Shown here one piece after another: positions 1 through 5,862 of a DNA stretch of 12,234 nucleotides (position 1 is its first letter; every line of letters begins with the position of its first letter). The stretch is from Pseudomonadota bacterium. GTDB taxonomy: Bacteria; Pseudomonadota; Gammaproteobacteria; Pseudomonadales; Pseudomonadaceae. The position numbers were made by a program, and so were the translations under genes. The notes beneath the pieces are model-generated. The model worked only from the letters and a program-made list of their open reading frames with translations. It did not search any database and had not been told where the DNA came from. Location: positions 1 to 12,234 of the forward strand of contig JAEWGL010000152.1 of assembly GCA_023388335.1 (NCBI GenBank). Direction: 5' to 3'.

Positions 1-114
1 GTTGACGTCCTGGCTAGGCAGGCCCACCCATTGCGGAAAACGCTGGATGACCAGCAGGGCGATCAGTACGCCGGTCAGCAGTGGCCAGCCAAAGTAACGC
101 AAAGCCTTGAGCAT
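1..114 (-). CDS. algW: AlgW (DegS-like periplasmic serine protease), N-terminal 38 codons only
   Basis: The ATG (complement of 112-114) opens a frame that runs off the left edge of the window. The 38 visible residues start MLKALRYFGWPLLTGVLIALL, a short basic N-terminus followed by one hydrophobic membrane anchor at about residues 11-24, then VIQRFPQWVGLPSQ. This is how the DegS/AlgW family begins: an inner-membrane anchored trypsin-like protease with a C-terminal PDZ domain that cleaves the anti-sigma factor MucA under envelope stress and so releases AlgU. The protease and PDZ domains lie outside the window, so the call rests on the N-terminus and on position: algW is divergent from a Nif3-family gene next to the cys genes in Pseudomonas as I remember it. 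Confidence 0.75.
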   Translation of the reverse strand, partial: MLKALRYFGWPLLTGVLIALLVIQRFPQWVGLPSQDVN

Positions 115-261
115 TGAACGAATCCTGGAGGTGGACGGGGGCCGCATCAGGGCGATCCGGGTGCAAACGCGCGCGATCATACTGCGAAATCCGCCGGTCG
201 GCGATGGCTGGATGCAGGCCCCAGATCACGCGCGCCCGTTTCCCCGAAGCTGGCGACGGCC

Positions 262-294
262 CATAATGGCGGCATTATACGGGCCTTGCGGCCC
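262..294. promoter_or_regulatory. Inverted repeat and hairpin in the algW/nif3 divergent spacer
   Basis: The spacer 115-324 contains the perfect inverted repeat ATAATG-GCGG-CATTAT (263-278). Read on the minus strand it contains an exact TATAAT (complement of 274-279) pointing toward algW; on the plus strand CATAAT (262-267) points toward nif3. A small hairpin GGGCC-TTGC-GGCCC (281-294) follows, in what would be the nif3 leader. No convincing -35 hexamer accompanies either candidate -10, so a promoter for either gene is only suggested. Confidence 0.3.
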
Positions 295-324
295 GGCAGA
301 ACCGCTGATTTGAGGAGACTGTTG

Positions 325-1083
325 ATGGCCGTTGACCTGAGCACACTGGTCGAGGAAGCCGAGCGCTACCTGTCGAGCGCGAAGATCCAGGATTACTGCC
401 CTAATGGCCTGCAGGTCGAGGGCCGTCCGCAGGTCAGCCGCATCGTCAGCGGCGTCACTGCCAGCCAGGCGTTGCTGGACGCGGCGGTCGAAGCCGAGGC
501 CGACCTGGTGCTGGTGCACCATGGCTACTTCTGGAAGGGCGAGAACCCGTGCGTCACCGGGATGAAGCAACGCCGCCTCAAGACCCTGCTCAAGCACGAT
601 GTCAGCCTGTTGGCCTTCCACTTGCCGCTGGACGTGCACCCGGAGGTGGGCAACAACGTGCAGCTGGCGCGCCAGCTGGACATCACCGTCGAGGGCCCGC
701 TGGATCCGGATAACCCGCGGGTGGTCGGGCTTGTCGGTTCACTCGGCGAGCCTATGTCGGCCCGCGACTTTGCCCACCGGGTGCAAGAGGTGATGGGCCG
801 TGAGCCCCTGCTGATCGAGGGTGACCAGCTGATCCGCCGGATCGGCTGGTGCACCGGCGGCGGGCAAGGCTACATCGACCAGGCCATTGCCGCTGGCGTC
901 GATCTGTTCATCAGCGGCGAGGCCTCCGAGCAGACCTACCACAGCGCCCGCGAGAACGGCATCAGCTTCATCGCCGCCGGCCATCACGCCACCGAGCGCT
1001 ATGGCGTGCAGGCCCTTGGCGATTACCTGGCACGGCATTTCGCCCTGGAGCACCTGTTCATCGACTGCCCGAATCCGATCTGA
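325..1083 (+). CDS. Nif3/YbgI-like dinuclear metal centre protein
   Basis: A 252-residue protein of the Nif3 family (YbgI in E. coli, often labelled GTP cyclohydrolase 1 type 2 homolog). Family members form toroidal hexamers with a two-metal site in each subunit; their physiological substrate is not settled. The expected metal ligands are visible: His65-His66 in VHHGYFW, Asp103 in HLPLDVH, and His220 and Glu224 in GHHATERYG, with the same spacing as E. coli YbgI. The GEASEQTYHSARE stretch (about 198-210) is also typical. I chose the ATG at 325 because GAGGAG (312-317) sits 7 bases before it and the protein then begins MAVDLSTLVEEAERYL, as homologs do; an upstream in-frame start at 286 has no ribosome site. 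It is divergent from algW and 158 bases upstream of cysD. Confidence 0.9.
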   Translation: MAVDLSTLVEEAERYLSSAKIQDYCPNGLQVEGRPQVSRIVSGVTASQALLDAAVEAEADLVLVHHGYFWKGENPCVTGMKQRRLKTLLKHDVSLLAFHLPLDVHPEVGNNVQLARQLDITVEGPLDPDNPRVVGLVGSLGEPMSARDFAHRVQEVMGREPLLIEGDQLIRRIGWCTGGGQGYIDQAIAAGVDLFISGEASEQTYHSARENGISFIAAGHHATERYGVQALGDYLARHFALEHLFIDCPNPI

Positions 1084-1130
1084 GAGCCGCGACAGCCATT
1101 GGGTCCAACCCAAACCCTCAGTCATATCGT

Positions 1131-1167
1131 TAGATTGTTTCGATCTAGCAGCCCTCCTAAATAGAAT
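1131..1167 (+). promoter_or_regulatory. Possible cysD promoter/operator region
   Basis: In the nif3-cysD spacer (1084-1241) there is an inverted repeat TAGAT-N7-ATCTA (1131-1147), immediately followed by TTCGAT (1139-1144), 17 bases, and TAGAAT (1162-1167, five of six matches to the -10 consensus). An interrupted dyad just upstream of a weak -35 is where a LysR-type activator would bind, and CysB is the known activator of cys genes in gammaproteobacteria. The CysB motif itself is too degenerate to identify by eye, so regulation by CysB is inference. Confidence 0.3.
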
Positions 1168-1241
1168 CAGGCGCTGTGATAAAGTGGCCCGCTCGAACAC
1201 GGCCCGCTGGCCGTCCATAAGATCGTTTTTCGTGAGTAGCC

Positions 1242-2159
1242 ATGGTCGACAAACTGACGCACTTGAAACAGCTGGAGGCGGAAAGCATCCACATCATCCG
1301 CGAGGTGGCCGCCGAGTTCGATAACCCGGTGATGCTCTACTCGATCGGCAAGGATTCCGCCGTAATGCTGCACTTGGCGCGCAAGGCCTTCTTCCCGGGC
1401 AAGTTGCCGTTCCCCGTGATGCATGTCGACACCCAGTGGAAATTCCAGGAGATGTACCGCTTCCGCGACAAGATGGTCGAGGAAATGGGGCTGGAACTGA
1501 TCACCCACGTCAACCCGGAAGGGGTCGCGCAGGGCATCAACCCGTTCACCCACGGTAGCTCCAAGCACACCGACATCATGAAGACCCAGGGCCTGAAGCA
1601 GGCGCTGGACAAGCACGGCTTCGACGCGGCCTTTGGCGGCGCGCGCCGCGACGAAGAAAAGTCGCGTGCCAAGGAGCGTGTCTACTCGTTCCGCGACAGC
1701 AAGCACCGCTGGGACCCGAAGAACCAGCGCCCTGAGCTGTGGAACGTGTACAACGGCAAGGTCAACAAGGGCGAGTCGATCCGCGTCTTCCCGCTGTCGA
1801 ACTGGACCGAGCTGGACATCTGGCAGTACATCTACCTCGAAGGCATCCCGATCGTGCCGCTGTACTTCGCCGCCGAGCGTGACGTCATCGAGAAGAACGG
1901 CACCCTGATCATGATCGACGACGAGCGCATCCTCGAGCACCTTTCCGAGGAAGAGAAGGCAAGCATCGTCAAGAAGAAGGTGCGTTTCCGTACCCTCGGC
2001 TGCTACCCGTTGACGGGTGCCGTCGAGTCCGAGGCCGAGACCCTGACGGACATCATTCAGGAAATGCTCCTGACCAGAACGTCCGAACGCCAGGGCCGTG
2101 TCATCGACCACGATGGCGCCGGTTCCATGGAAGACAAGAAACGCCAGGGCTATTTCTAA
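1242..2159 (+). CDS. cysD: Sulfate adenylyltransferase subunit 2 (CysD)
   Basis: A 305-residue ATP-pyrophosphatase-family subunit of ATP sulfurylase. With the GTPase CysN it converts sulfate and ATP to adenosine 5'-phosphosulfate (APS) in the cytoplasm, the first step of assimilatory sulfate reduction. The PP-loop SIGKDS lies at residues 34-39, and the long charged C-terminal part ends DHDGAGSMEDKKRQGYF, characteristic of CysD. Length agrees with the family (about 300 residues). The ATG at 1242 gives the usual N-terminus (MVDKLTHLKQLEAESIHIIREV); only a weak GAG is seen upstream. It should be co-transcribed with cysNC, but the two are 497 bases apart rather than nearly adjacent because a repeat-bounded gene lies between them. 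Confidence 0.96.
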   Translation: MVDKLTHLKQLEAESIHIIREVAAEFDNPVMLYSIGKDSAVMLHLARKAFFPGKLPFPVMHVDTQWKFQEMYRFRDKMVEEMGLELITHVNPEGVAQGINPFTHGSSKHTDIMKTQGLKQALDKHGFDAAFGGARRDEEKSRAKERVYSFRDSKHRWDPKNQRPELWNVYNGKVNKGESIRVFPLSNWTELDIWQYIYLEGIPIVPLYFAAERDVIEKNGTLIMIDDERILEHLSEEEKASIVKKKVRFRTLGCYPLTGAVESEAETLTDIIQEMLLTRTSERQGRVIDHDGAGSMEDKKRQGYF

Positions 2160-2163
2160 GCTT

Positions 2164-2205
2164 CAAGTTACAAGCGGCAAGCTGCAAGACAGAAGCAGTA
2201 AGCGT
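2164..2205 (+). repeat. Left heptad repeat array (6 x 7 bp) of the four-helix-bundle cassette
   Basis: Starting five bases after the cysD stop there are six consecutive 7-bp units with core nAAGnnn: CAAGTTA, CAAGCGG, CAAGCTG, CAAGACA, GAAGCAG, TAAGCGT. The first four share CAAG exactly; the last two are decayed. The same unit recurs in inverted orientation at 2616-2650, and the 13-mer CAAGCGGCAAGCT (2171-2183) has its exact reverse complement at 2617-2629. The two arrays bracket the gene at 2262-2603. Confidence 0.8.
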
Positions 2206-2261
2206 AGCTTCTAGGCCTTGTGAATTGCCGCCTGCATTGCGGGCGTCCAGGAACGCTCGCT

Positions 2262-2603
2262 GTGGATTTTGAGAAGTTGGTGGTTTGGCAGCGCAGCAAG
2301 CGTTTGACTATCGAGCTGTATCGGGCACTGGCAGGCTGTCGTGATTTCGGTTTCAGGGATCAGATCGCTCGATCGGCCCTTTCGATTCCTTCGAATATTG
2401 CCGAAGGTATGGAACGGCGAAGTGTGAGGGAGAAGGCTTGGTTTCTTTCGGTAGCCAAGGCGTCCTGTGCGGAGTTACGAACCCAGCTGATGATCGGCTC
2501 GCAGATCGACTATCTCGCTGCAGAACTGGCAAATGACTGGATTAATGAAACCCGCGAGCTCTCCAAGATGCTTAGCGGGTTGATCAACAGAATTTCTAAC
2601 TAG
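2262..2603 (+). CDS. Four-helix-bundle protein (23S rRNA intervening-sequence protein family)
   Basis: From the GTG at 2262 the product is 113 residues: MDFEKLVVWQRSKRLTIELY, then SIPSNIAEG (41-49) and helices through ELRTQLMIG. This matches the small four-helix-bundle family first seen as proteins encoded in intervening sequences of 23S rRNA genes and related to the Avd accessory protein of diversity-generating retroelements. Its molecular function is not established; Avd forms a basic pentamer that binds nucleic acid. The longer frame from 2220 adds 14 residues with no family resemblance and is rejected as the start. The gene is less GC-rich than the cys genes around it, uses other codons, and is bracketed by inverted heptad arrays, which suggests it arrived as a cassette. 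It probably rides on the cysD transcript. Confidence 0.8.
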   Translation: MDFEKLVVWQRSKRLTIELYRALAGCRDFGFRDQIARSALSIPSNIAEGMERRSVREKAWFLSVAKASCAELRTQLMIGSQIDYLAAELANDWINETRELSKMLSGLINRISN

Positions 2604-2615
2604 CTGTACGCCGAC

Positions 2616-2650
2616 AAGCTTGCCGCTTGAAGCTTATAGCTTGGAGCTTG
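2616..2650 (-). repeat. Right heptad repeat array (5 x 7 bp), inverted, carrying the cysNC ribosome site
   Basis: Read on the minus strand this is five perfect-phase 7-bp units: CAAGCTC, CAAGCTA, TAAGCTT, CAAGCGG, CAAGCTT. It is the inverted counterpart of the array at 2164-2205. It ends six bases before the cysNC ATG (2657). The plus-strand sequence TTGGAGCTTGAG within it supplies the only Shine-Dalgarno-like bases (GGAG, 2643-2646) in front of cysNC. Confidence 0.8.
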
Positions 2651-2656
2651 AGTGAA

Positions 2657-4558
2657 ATGAGTCACCAATCTGATCTGATCAGCGAGGACATCCTCGCCTA
2701 CCTGGCCCAGCACGAACGTAAAGAACTGCTGCGTTTCCTCACTTGCGGCAACGTCGACGATGGCAAGAGCACCCTGATCGGGCGCCTGCTGCACGACTCG
2801 AAGATGATCTACGAGGACCACCTCGAAGCCATTACCCGCGATTCGAAGAAAGTCGGCACCACCGGCGAGGATATCGACCTGGCACTGCTGGTCGACGGCC
2901 TGCAGGCCGAGCGTGAGCAGGGCATCACCATCGATGTCGCCTACCGCTATTTCTCCACCGCCAAGCGCAAGTTCATCATCGCCGACACCCCGGGCCACGA
3001 GCAGTACACCCGCAACATGGCCACCGGTGCGTCGACCTGCGACCTGGCGATCATCCTCGTCGACGCCCGCTACGGTGTGCAGACCCAGACCCGCCGGCAC
3101 AGCTACATTGCCTCGTTGCTGGGCATCAAGCACATCGTCGTCGCGGTCAACAAGATGGACCTCAAGGGCTTCGACGAGCAGGTCTTCGAGTCGATCAAGG
3201 CCGATTACCTCACGTTCGCCGAGGCCATCAATCTGGCACCGAGCAGCCTGCACTTCGTGCCGATGTCGGCCCTCAAGGGCGACAACGTGGTCAACCGCAG
3301 CGAGCGCTCGCCGTGGTACACCGGCCCCGCGCTGATGGAAATCCTCGAGACCGTCGAAGTCGCGGCCGACCGCAACTTTACCGACCTGCGTTTCCCAGTG
3401 CAGTACGTCAACCGGCCGAACCTGAACTTCCGCGGCTTTGCTGGCACCCTGGCCAGCGGCGTGGTGCACAAGGGCGACGAAGTCGTCGTGCTGCCGTCGG
3501 GCAAGAGCAGCCGGGTCAAGTCCATCGTCACTTACGAGGGCGAGCTGGAACATGCCGGTCCAGGCCAGGCCGTGACCCTGACCATGGAAGACGAAATCGA
3601 CATCTCCCGTGGCGACTTGCTGGTGCATGCCGACAACGTCCCGCCGGTGACCGACCAGTTCGACGCCATGCTGGTATGGATGGCCGAGGAGCCGATGCTC
3701 CCCGGCAAGAAATACGACATCAAGCGTGCCACCAGCTACGTGCCGGGCTCGATCGCCAGCATCACCCACAAGGTCGATGTGAATACCCTGGAGAAGGGCG
3801 CGGCCAGTGCCCTGCAGCTCAACGAAATCGGCCGGGTCAAGGTCGCCCTTGACGCCTCGATCGCGCTGGATGGCTACGACAGCAACCGCACCACCGGGGC
3901 CTTCATCGTCATCGACCGCCTGACCAACGGCACCGTCGGCGCCGGTATGATCATCGCGCCACCGGTACTGCCGCACGGCAGCGCCAGCCAGCATGGCAAG
4001 CTGTCCCATGTCTGCACCGAGGAGCGCGCCCTGCGTTTCGGCCAGCAGCCAGCCACCGTGCTGTTCAGCGGGCTGTCGGGCGCGGGCAAGAGCACCCTGG
4101 CCTATGCCGTTGAGCGCAAGTTGTTCGACATGGGCCGCGCGGTGTATGTCCTTGATGGCCAGAACCTGCGCCACGACCTGAACAAAGGTCTGCCGCAGGA
4201 TCGCGCCGGGCGTACCGAGAACTGGCGTCGCGCTGCTCACGTGGCGCGTCAGTTCAACGAAGCCGGTCTGCTGACCTTGGCCGCGTTCGTCGCCCCGGAC
4301 GCCGAGGGACGCGAACAGGCCAAGGCACTGATCGGCAAGGAGCGCCTGCTGACCGTCTACGTCCAGGCCTCGCCAATGGCCTGCCGCGAACGCGATCCAC
4401 AGGGCCTGTATGCCGCCGGTGGCGACAACATCCCGGGTGAAGGCTTCCCGTACGACGTGCCGCTGGACGCTGACCTGGTGATCGACACCCAGTCGGTGAA
4501 CGTGGAAGAGGGCGTCAAGCAAGTGCTGGAGCTGCTGCGCAAGCGCGGCGCGATCTAA
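2657..4558 (+). CDS. cysNC: Bifunctional sulfate adenylyltransferase subunit 1 / APS kinase (CysNC)
   Basis: A 633-residue fusion. The N-terminal part is the EF-Tu-like GTPase CysN: P-loop GNVDDGKST (31-39), switch II DTPGHEQY (110-117), NKMD (165-168), then two beta-barrel domains to about residue 440. GTP hydrolysis by CysN drives APS formation by CysD. The C-terminal part (about 455-633) is APS kinase CysC, with Walker A GLSGAGKST (472-480), the DGQNLRHDLN segment near 500, and FVAPDAEGREQAK (544-556); it phosphorylates APS to PAPS. The fusion and its length are usual for Pseudomonas. The ATG at 2657 gives the normal start MSHQSDLISEDILAYL; a longer frame from 2627 is only translation of the heptad repeat. 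A terminator follows directly, closing the operon. Confidence 0.97.
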   Translation: MSHQSDLISEDILAYLAQHERKELLRFLTCGNVDDGKSTLIGRLLHDSKMIYEDHLEAITRDSKKVGTTGEDIDLALLVDGLQAEREQGITIDVAYRYFSTAKRKFIIADTPGHEQYTRNMATGASTCDLAIILVDARYGVQTQTRRHSYIASLLGIKHIVVAVNKMDLKGFDEQVFESIKADYLTFAEAINLAPSSLHFVPMSALKGDNVVNRSERSPWYTGPALMEILETVEVAADRNFTDLRFPVQYVNRPNLNFRGFAGTLASGVVHKGDEVVVLPSGKSSRVKSIVTYEGELEHAGPGQAVTLTMEDEIDISRGDLLVHADNVPPVTDQFDAMLVWMAEEPMLPGKKYDIKRATSYVPGSIASITHKVDVNTLEKGAASALQLNEIGRVKVALDASIALDGYDSNRTTGAFIVIDRLTNGTVGAGMIIAPPVLPHGSASQHGKLSHVCTEERALRFGQQPATVLFSGLSGAGKSTLAYAVERKLFDMGRAVYVLDGQNLRHDLNKGLPQDRAGRTENWRRAAHVARQFNEAGLLTLAAFVAPDAEGREQAKALIGKERLLTVYVQASPMACRERDPQGLYAAGGDNIPGEGFPYDVPLDADLVIDTQSVNVEEGVKQVLELLRKRGAI

Positions 4559-4572
4559 GCGCTCGGCCTGAC

Positions 4573-4611
4573 AAAAAACCCGCCATGGTGATGAGCCTGG
4601 CGGGTTTTTTT
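4573..4611 (+). terminator. Rho-independent terminator after cysNC
   Basis: CCCGCCA (4579-4585) pairs with TGGCGGG (4598-4604) across a 12-base loop. The stem is flanked by six A upstream and seven T downstream (4605-4611), so it may also work in the opposite direction. Confidence 0.9.
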
Positions 4612-4621
4612 ATGGTCAACC

Positions 4622-4633
4622 CGCGGCGCCGCG
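4622..4633. repeat. 12-bp perfect GC palindrome
   Basis: CGCGGCGCCGCG is self-complementary, just beyond the cysNC terminator and upstream of the S74-domain gene. It may be only a chance GC-rich palindrome; no second copy is seen in the window. Confidence 0.35.
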
Positions 4634-4724
4634 AGGGTATGCGGCCGCCATTGTTTCTGTTTCCTACACGTGTTTCGGATGTTTCGCATAGTGCCTGTTA
4701 ATCCCGGACTTACACTTCTGTGCC

Positions 4725-4745
4725 ATGCAAGTGGATGACTTGCAT
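4725..4745. promoter_or_regulatory. Inverted repeat upstream of the S74-domain gene
   Basis: ATGCAAGT (4725-4732), GGATG, ACTTGCAT (4738-4745): an 8-bp perfect dyad with a 5-bp spacer, centred about 42 bases before the start codon at 4778. The symmetry and spacing fit a dimeric repressor or activator site, or a small hairpin in the mRNA leader that stops short of the ribosome site (4764-4769). No clear -35/-10 pair was found around it. Confidence 0.4.
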
Positions 4746-4777
4746 CAAGAACATAATCAGAAAAAGGAGTGGGGAAA

Positions 4778-5143
4778 ATGCGCAAGATTTGTAAAGCCAT
4801 GGTTGTCGCAGGCGTGATGGTTGCGGCCTCGCAGGCCAATGCGGATGTGGGCCAGAAGTGCTGTCCCTTCAGCGACCAGAGCCTGAAAACCTCTGTCGAG
4901 TCGCTGAACGGTTCCACTGAGCAGGTGCTGAAACTGCAAGGCGCGAAATTCACCTGGAAGAAGGACGGCCGCGAAGACATCGGCCTGATCGCGCAGAATG
5001 TGCAAGAAGTCTACCCGCAGCTGGTTCACGAGAAGGAAGGTCTGCTGACCGTCGACTACGAAAAGCTGGTGGCACCATTGATCGAGTCGGTGCGTGAGCT
5101 GAACGCACGCATCGAAGTGCTGGAAAAAGCGCAGGCGCAGTAA
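4778..5143 (+). CDS. Small exported protein consisting of a peptidase S74 (endosialidase chaperone-type) domain
   Basis: 121 residues. MRKICKAMVVAGVMVAASQANA is a Sec signal peptide (basic start, hydrophobic core, cleavage after Ala-Asn-Ala22). The mature part contains SDQSLKTSVESLNG, IGLIAQNVQEVYPQLV, LTVDYEKLVAPLIESVRELNARIEVLE: the signature of the S74 intramolecular chaperone domain, normally the C-terminus of phage tail spikes and fibres, where it trimerises the fibre and then cuts itself off. The Ser-Asp-x-x-x-Lys pair (Ser32, Lys37) has the spacing of the catalytic Ser/Lys dyad. Here there is no fibre in front, only about nine mature residues with a Cys28-Cys29 pair. The ATG at 4778 is set by AAGGAG (4764-4769). 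A C-terminal coiled coil (100-119) would support trimerisation. The role in the periplasm is unknown. Confidence 0.75.
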   Translation: MRKICKAMVVAGVMVAASQANADVGQKCCPFSDQSLKTSVESLNGSTEQVLKLQGAKFTWKKDGREDIGLIAQNVQEVYPQLVHEKEGLLTVDYEKLVAPLIESVRELNARIEVLEKAQAQ

Positions 5144-5149
5144 GATTGT

Positions 5150-5168
5150 TTAGGACTTCAGCTCCTAA
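5150..5168. other. Minor hairpin after the S74-domain gene
   Basis: TTAGGA (5150-5155) and TCCTAA (5163-5168) form a 6-bp stem a few bases after the stop codon, just before the stronger terminator stem at 5179. It may be part of a tandem 3' end structure. Confidence 0.3.
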
Positions 5169-5178
5169 GCAGGCTTGA

Positions 5179-5215
5179 GATAACGGCGCCGCGTAAGCAG
5201 CGCCGTTATCAGTTT
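5179..5215 (+). terminator. Probable terminator after the S74-domain gene
   Basis: GATAACGGCGC (5179-5189) pairs perfectly with GCGCCGTTATC (5200-5210), an 11-bp stem with a 10-base loop, followed by AGTTT. The stem is strong but the T-run is short. Confidence 0.65.
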
Positions 5216-5569
5216 ACGTCCCCACTGCTGCCCGGGTGGTCGCTGCCAGGGATATGTATAGGGCCCTGTAGCATGCATCTGCTAGCTGTCATCCAAATTC
5301 GCCTTTCATGATTTTCAAATATGCTTCGCTGACACTAGAATCACCCGCCGCCCCTTCGCAGTCTTGGGTTTAATTAATAATTTTTTTTGAAAGCTTGTGT
5401 TATCTAAAAGCAATAGTTGTATCGCCTATGTGCTGAAATTTCGCTAGGTTTCGCTCGCAGCTATGGAGTCAGTTAGATCATCCCCATTGCCTCGGAGAAA
5501 GGACAGGTGATTAAGTTAATATGAGTGCAGCGTTAGATTGATTGGCTTAACGCTAAGGCAGCGTGGGGA
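5216..5569. other. AT-rich stretch without a gene, holding an lrp fossil
   Basis: No open frame in this stretch has a ribosome site or a recognisable product. Its left part (5216-5309) shows nothing identifiable. Positions 5310-5366 are the fossil lrp 3' end described separately. Positions 5367-5520 are AT-rich (TTAATTAATAA followed by a run of eight T near 5380) and unlike the flanking chromosome, suggesting imported DNA. Near the right end are overlapping small dyads, GCGTTA/TAACGC (5530-5553) and ACGCT/AGCGT (5550-5564), just beyond the immunity gene terminator. Confidence 0.5.
5310..5366 (-). pseudogene. Fossil 3' end of an Lrp-family gene (left direct repeat)
   Basis: Aligned with the 3' end of mdeR at 8402-8458, the 46 bases 5321-5366 match without gaps at 35 positions, and GATTTTC (5310-5316) matches GATTTTC (8402-8408) with one gap. 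Read on the minus strand the fossil encodes KTAKGRRVILVSAKHI followed by a stop, against KAVKERRVIPVSERHI-stop in the intact gene. Frame, stop position and orientation are all kept. Similarity ends abruptly at 5366. It marks the left edge of the bacteriocin block. Confidence 0.75.
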
Positions 5570-5591
5570 AGGCCCTGGGTGTGCAGGGCCT
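5570..5591 (-). terminator. Hairpin after the immunity gene
   Basis: AGGCCCTG (5570-5577) and CAGGGCCT (5584-5591) make an 8-bp perfect stem with a 6-base loop, seven bases downstream of the immunity gene stop in the direction of its transcription. Only a weak TTCCCC follows on that strand, so termination may be inefficient. Confidence 0.5.
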
Positions 5592-5598
5592 GTATCTA

Positions 5599-5862
5599 TT
5601 AGGCGGGTTTGAAACCGTCCTTGCCATTTGCTGCTCGCCATTCTTTGATGATTCTCAGGATTTGTTTTGGCTCACCATATTTTTTAGAGGCTGGCCTGTA
5701 AAGAAGGTTGATTCCAGAAGGGTGTTCAGTGACTTTTCTGAAGTGTTGCAATAAAAGTCCGAGCACCTCGTCAGGCTCGTCCTCATTAGCTCTGTCGATT
5801 TCATTTATAAAGTCTAGAAACTCTTGTTCCGTGTAGTCGCTTAGGTGTTCTTTTAAGATCAT
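5599..5862 (-). CDS. Colicin E9/pyocin-type DNase immunity protein
   Basis: An intact 87-residue protein of the Im2/Im7/Im8/Im9 and pyocin immunity family, which binds a DNase bacteriocin in the cytoplasm and blocks it until export. LKEHLSDYTEQEFLDFINEI, TEHPSGINLLYRP and IKEWRAANGKDGFK follow Im9 almost block by block. The second Tyr of the Im9 YYP motif is Arg56 here, which may reflect specificity. Its ATG overlaps the toxin stop as ATGA (5862-5859), the usual translational coupling of toxin and immunity genes; it also has its own GGAG (5870-5873) 7 bases upstream. Since the toxin frame is broken far upstream, coupled translation can no longer reach it and it must rely on that site. A hairpin follows. 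Confidence 0.92.
   Translation of the reverse strand: MILKEHLSDYTEQEFLDFINEIDRANEDEPDEVLGLLLQHFRKVTEHPSGINLLYRPASKKYGEPKQILRIIKEWRAANGKDGFKPA

Noticed and set aside
286..324. Longer N-terminus for the Nif3-family protein
   Set aside because: The extra 13 codons read through the ribosome site GAGGAG and have no upstream site of their own.
1167..2111. 314-residue open frame on the minus strand across cysD
   Set aside because: Antisense shadow of cysD with no recognisable domain; the plus-strand protein is clear.
2164..2650. CRISPR array
   Set aside because: The repeat unit is 7 bp with no spacers and the two arrays are inverted around a gene; there are no cas genes.
2600..4522. 640-residue open frame on the minus strand across cysNC
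   Set aside because: It is a shadow of a GC-rich gene: low-complexity, His/Gln/Val/Asp-rich translation, no ribosome site, and the plus strand is unmistakably CysNC.
4778..5143. Phage remnant
   Set aside because: The S74 domain suggested a tail-fibre end, but the gene has its own ribosome site, start and signal peptide, and no other phage gene is nearby.
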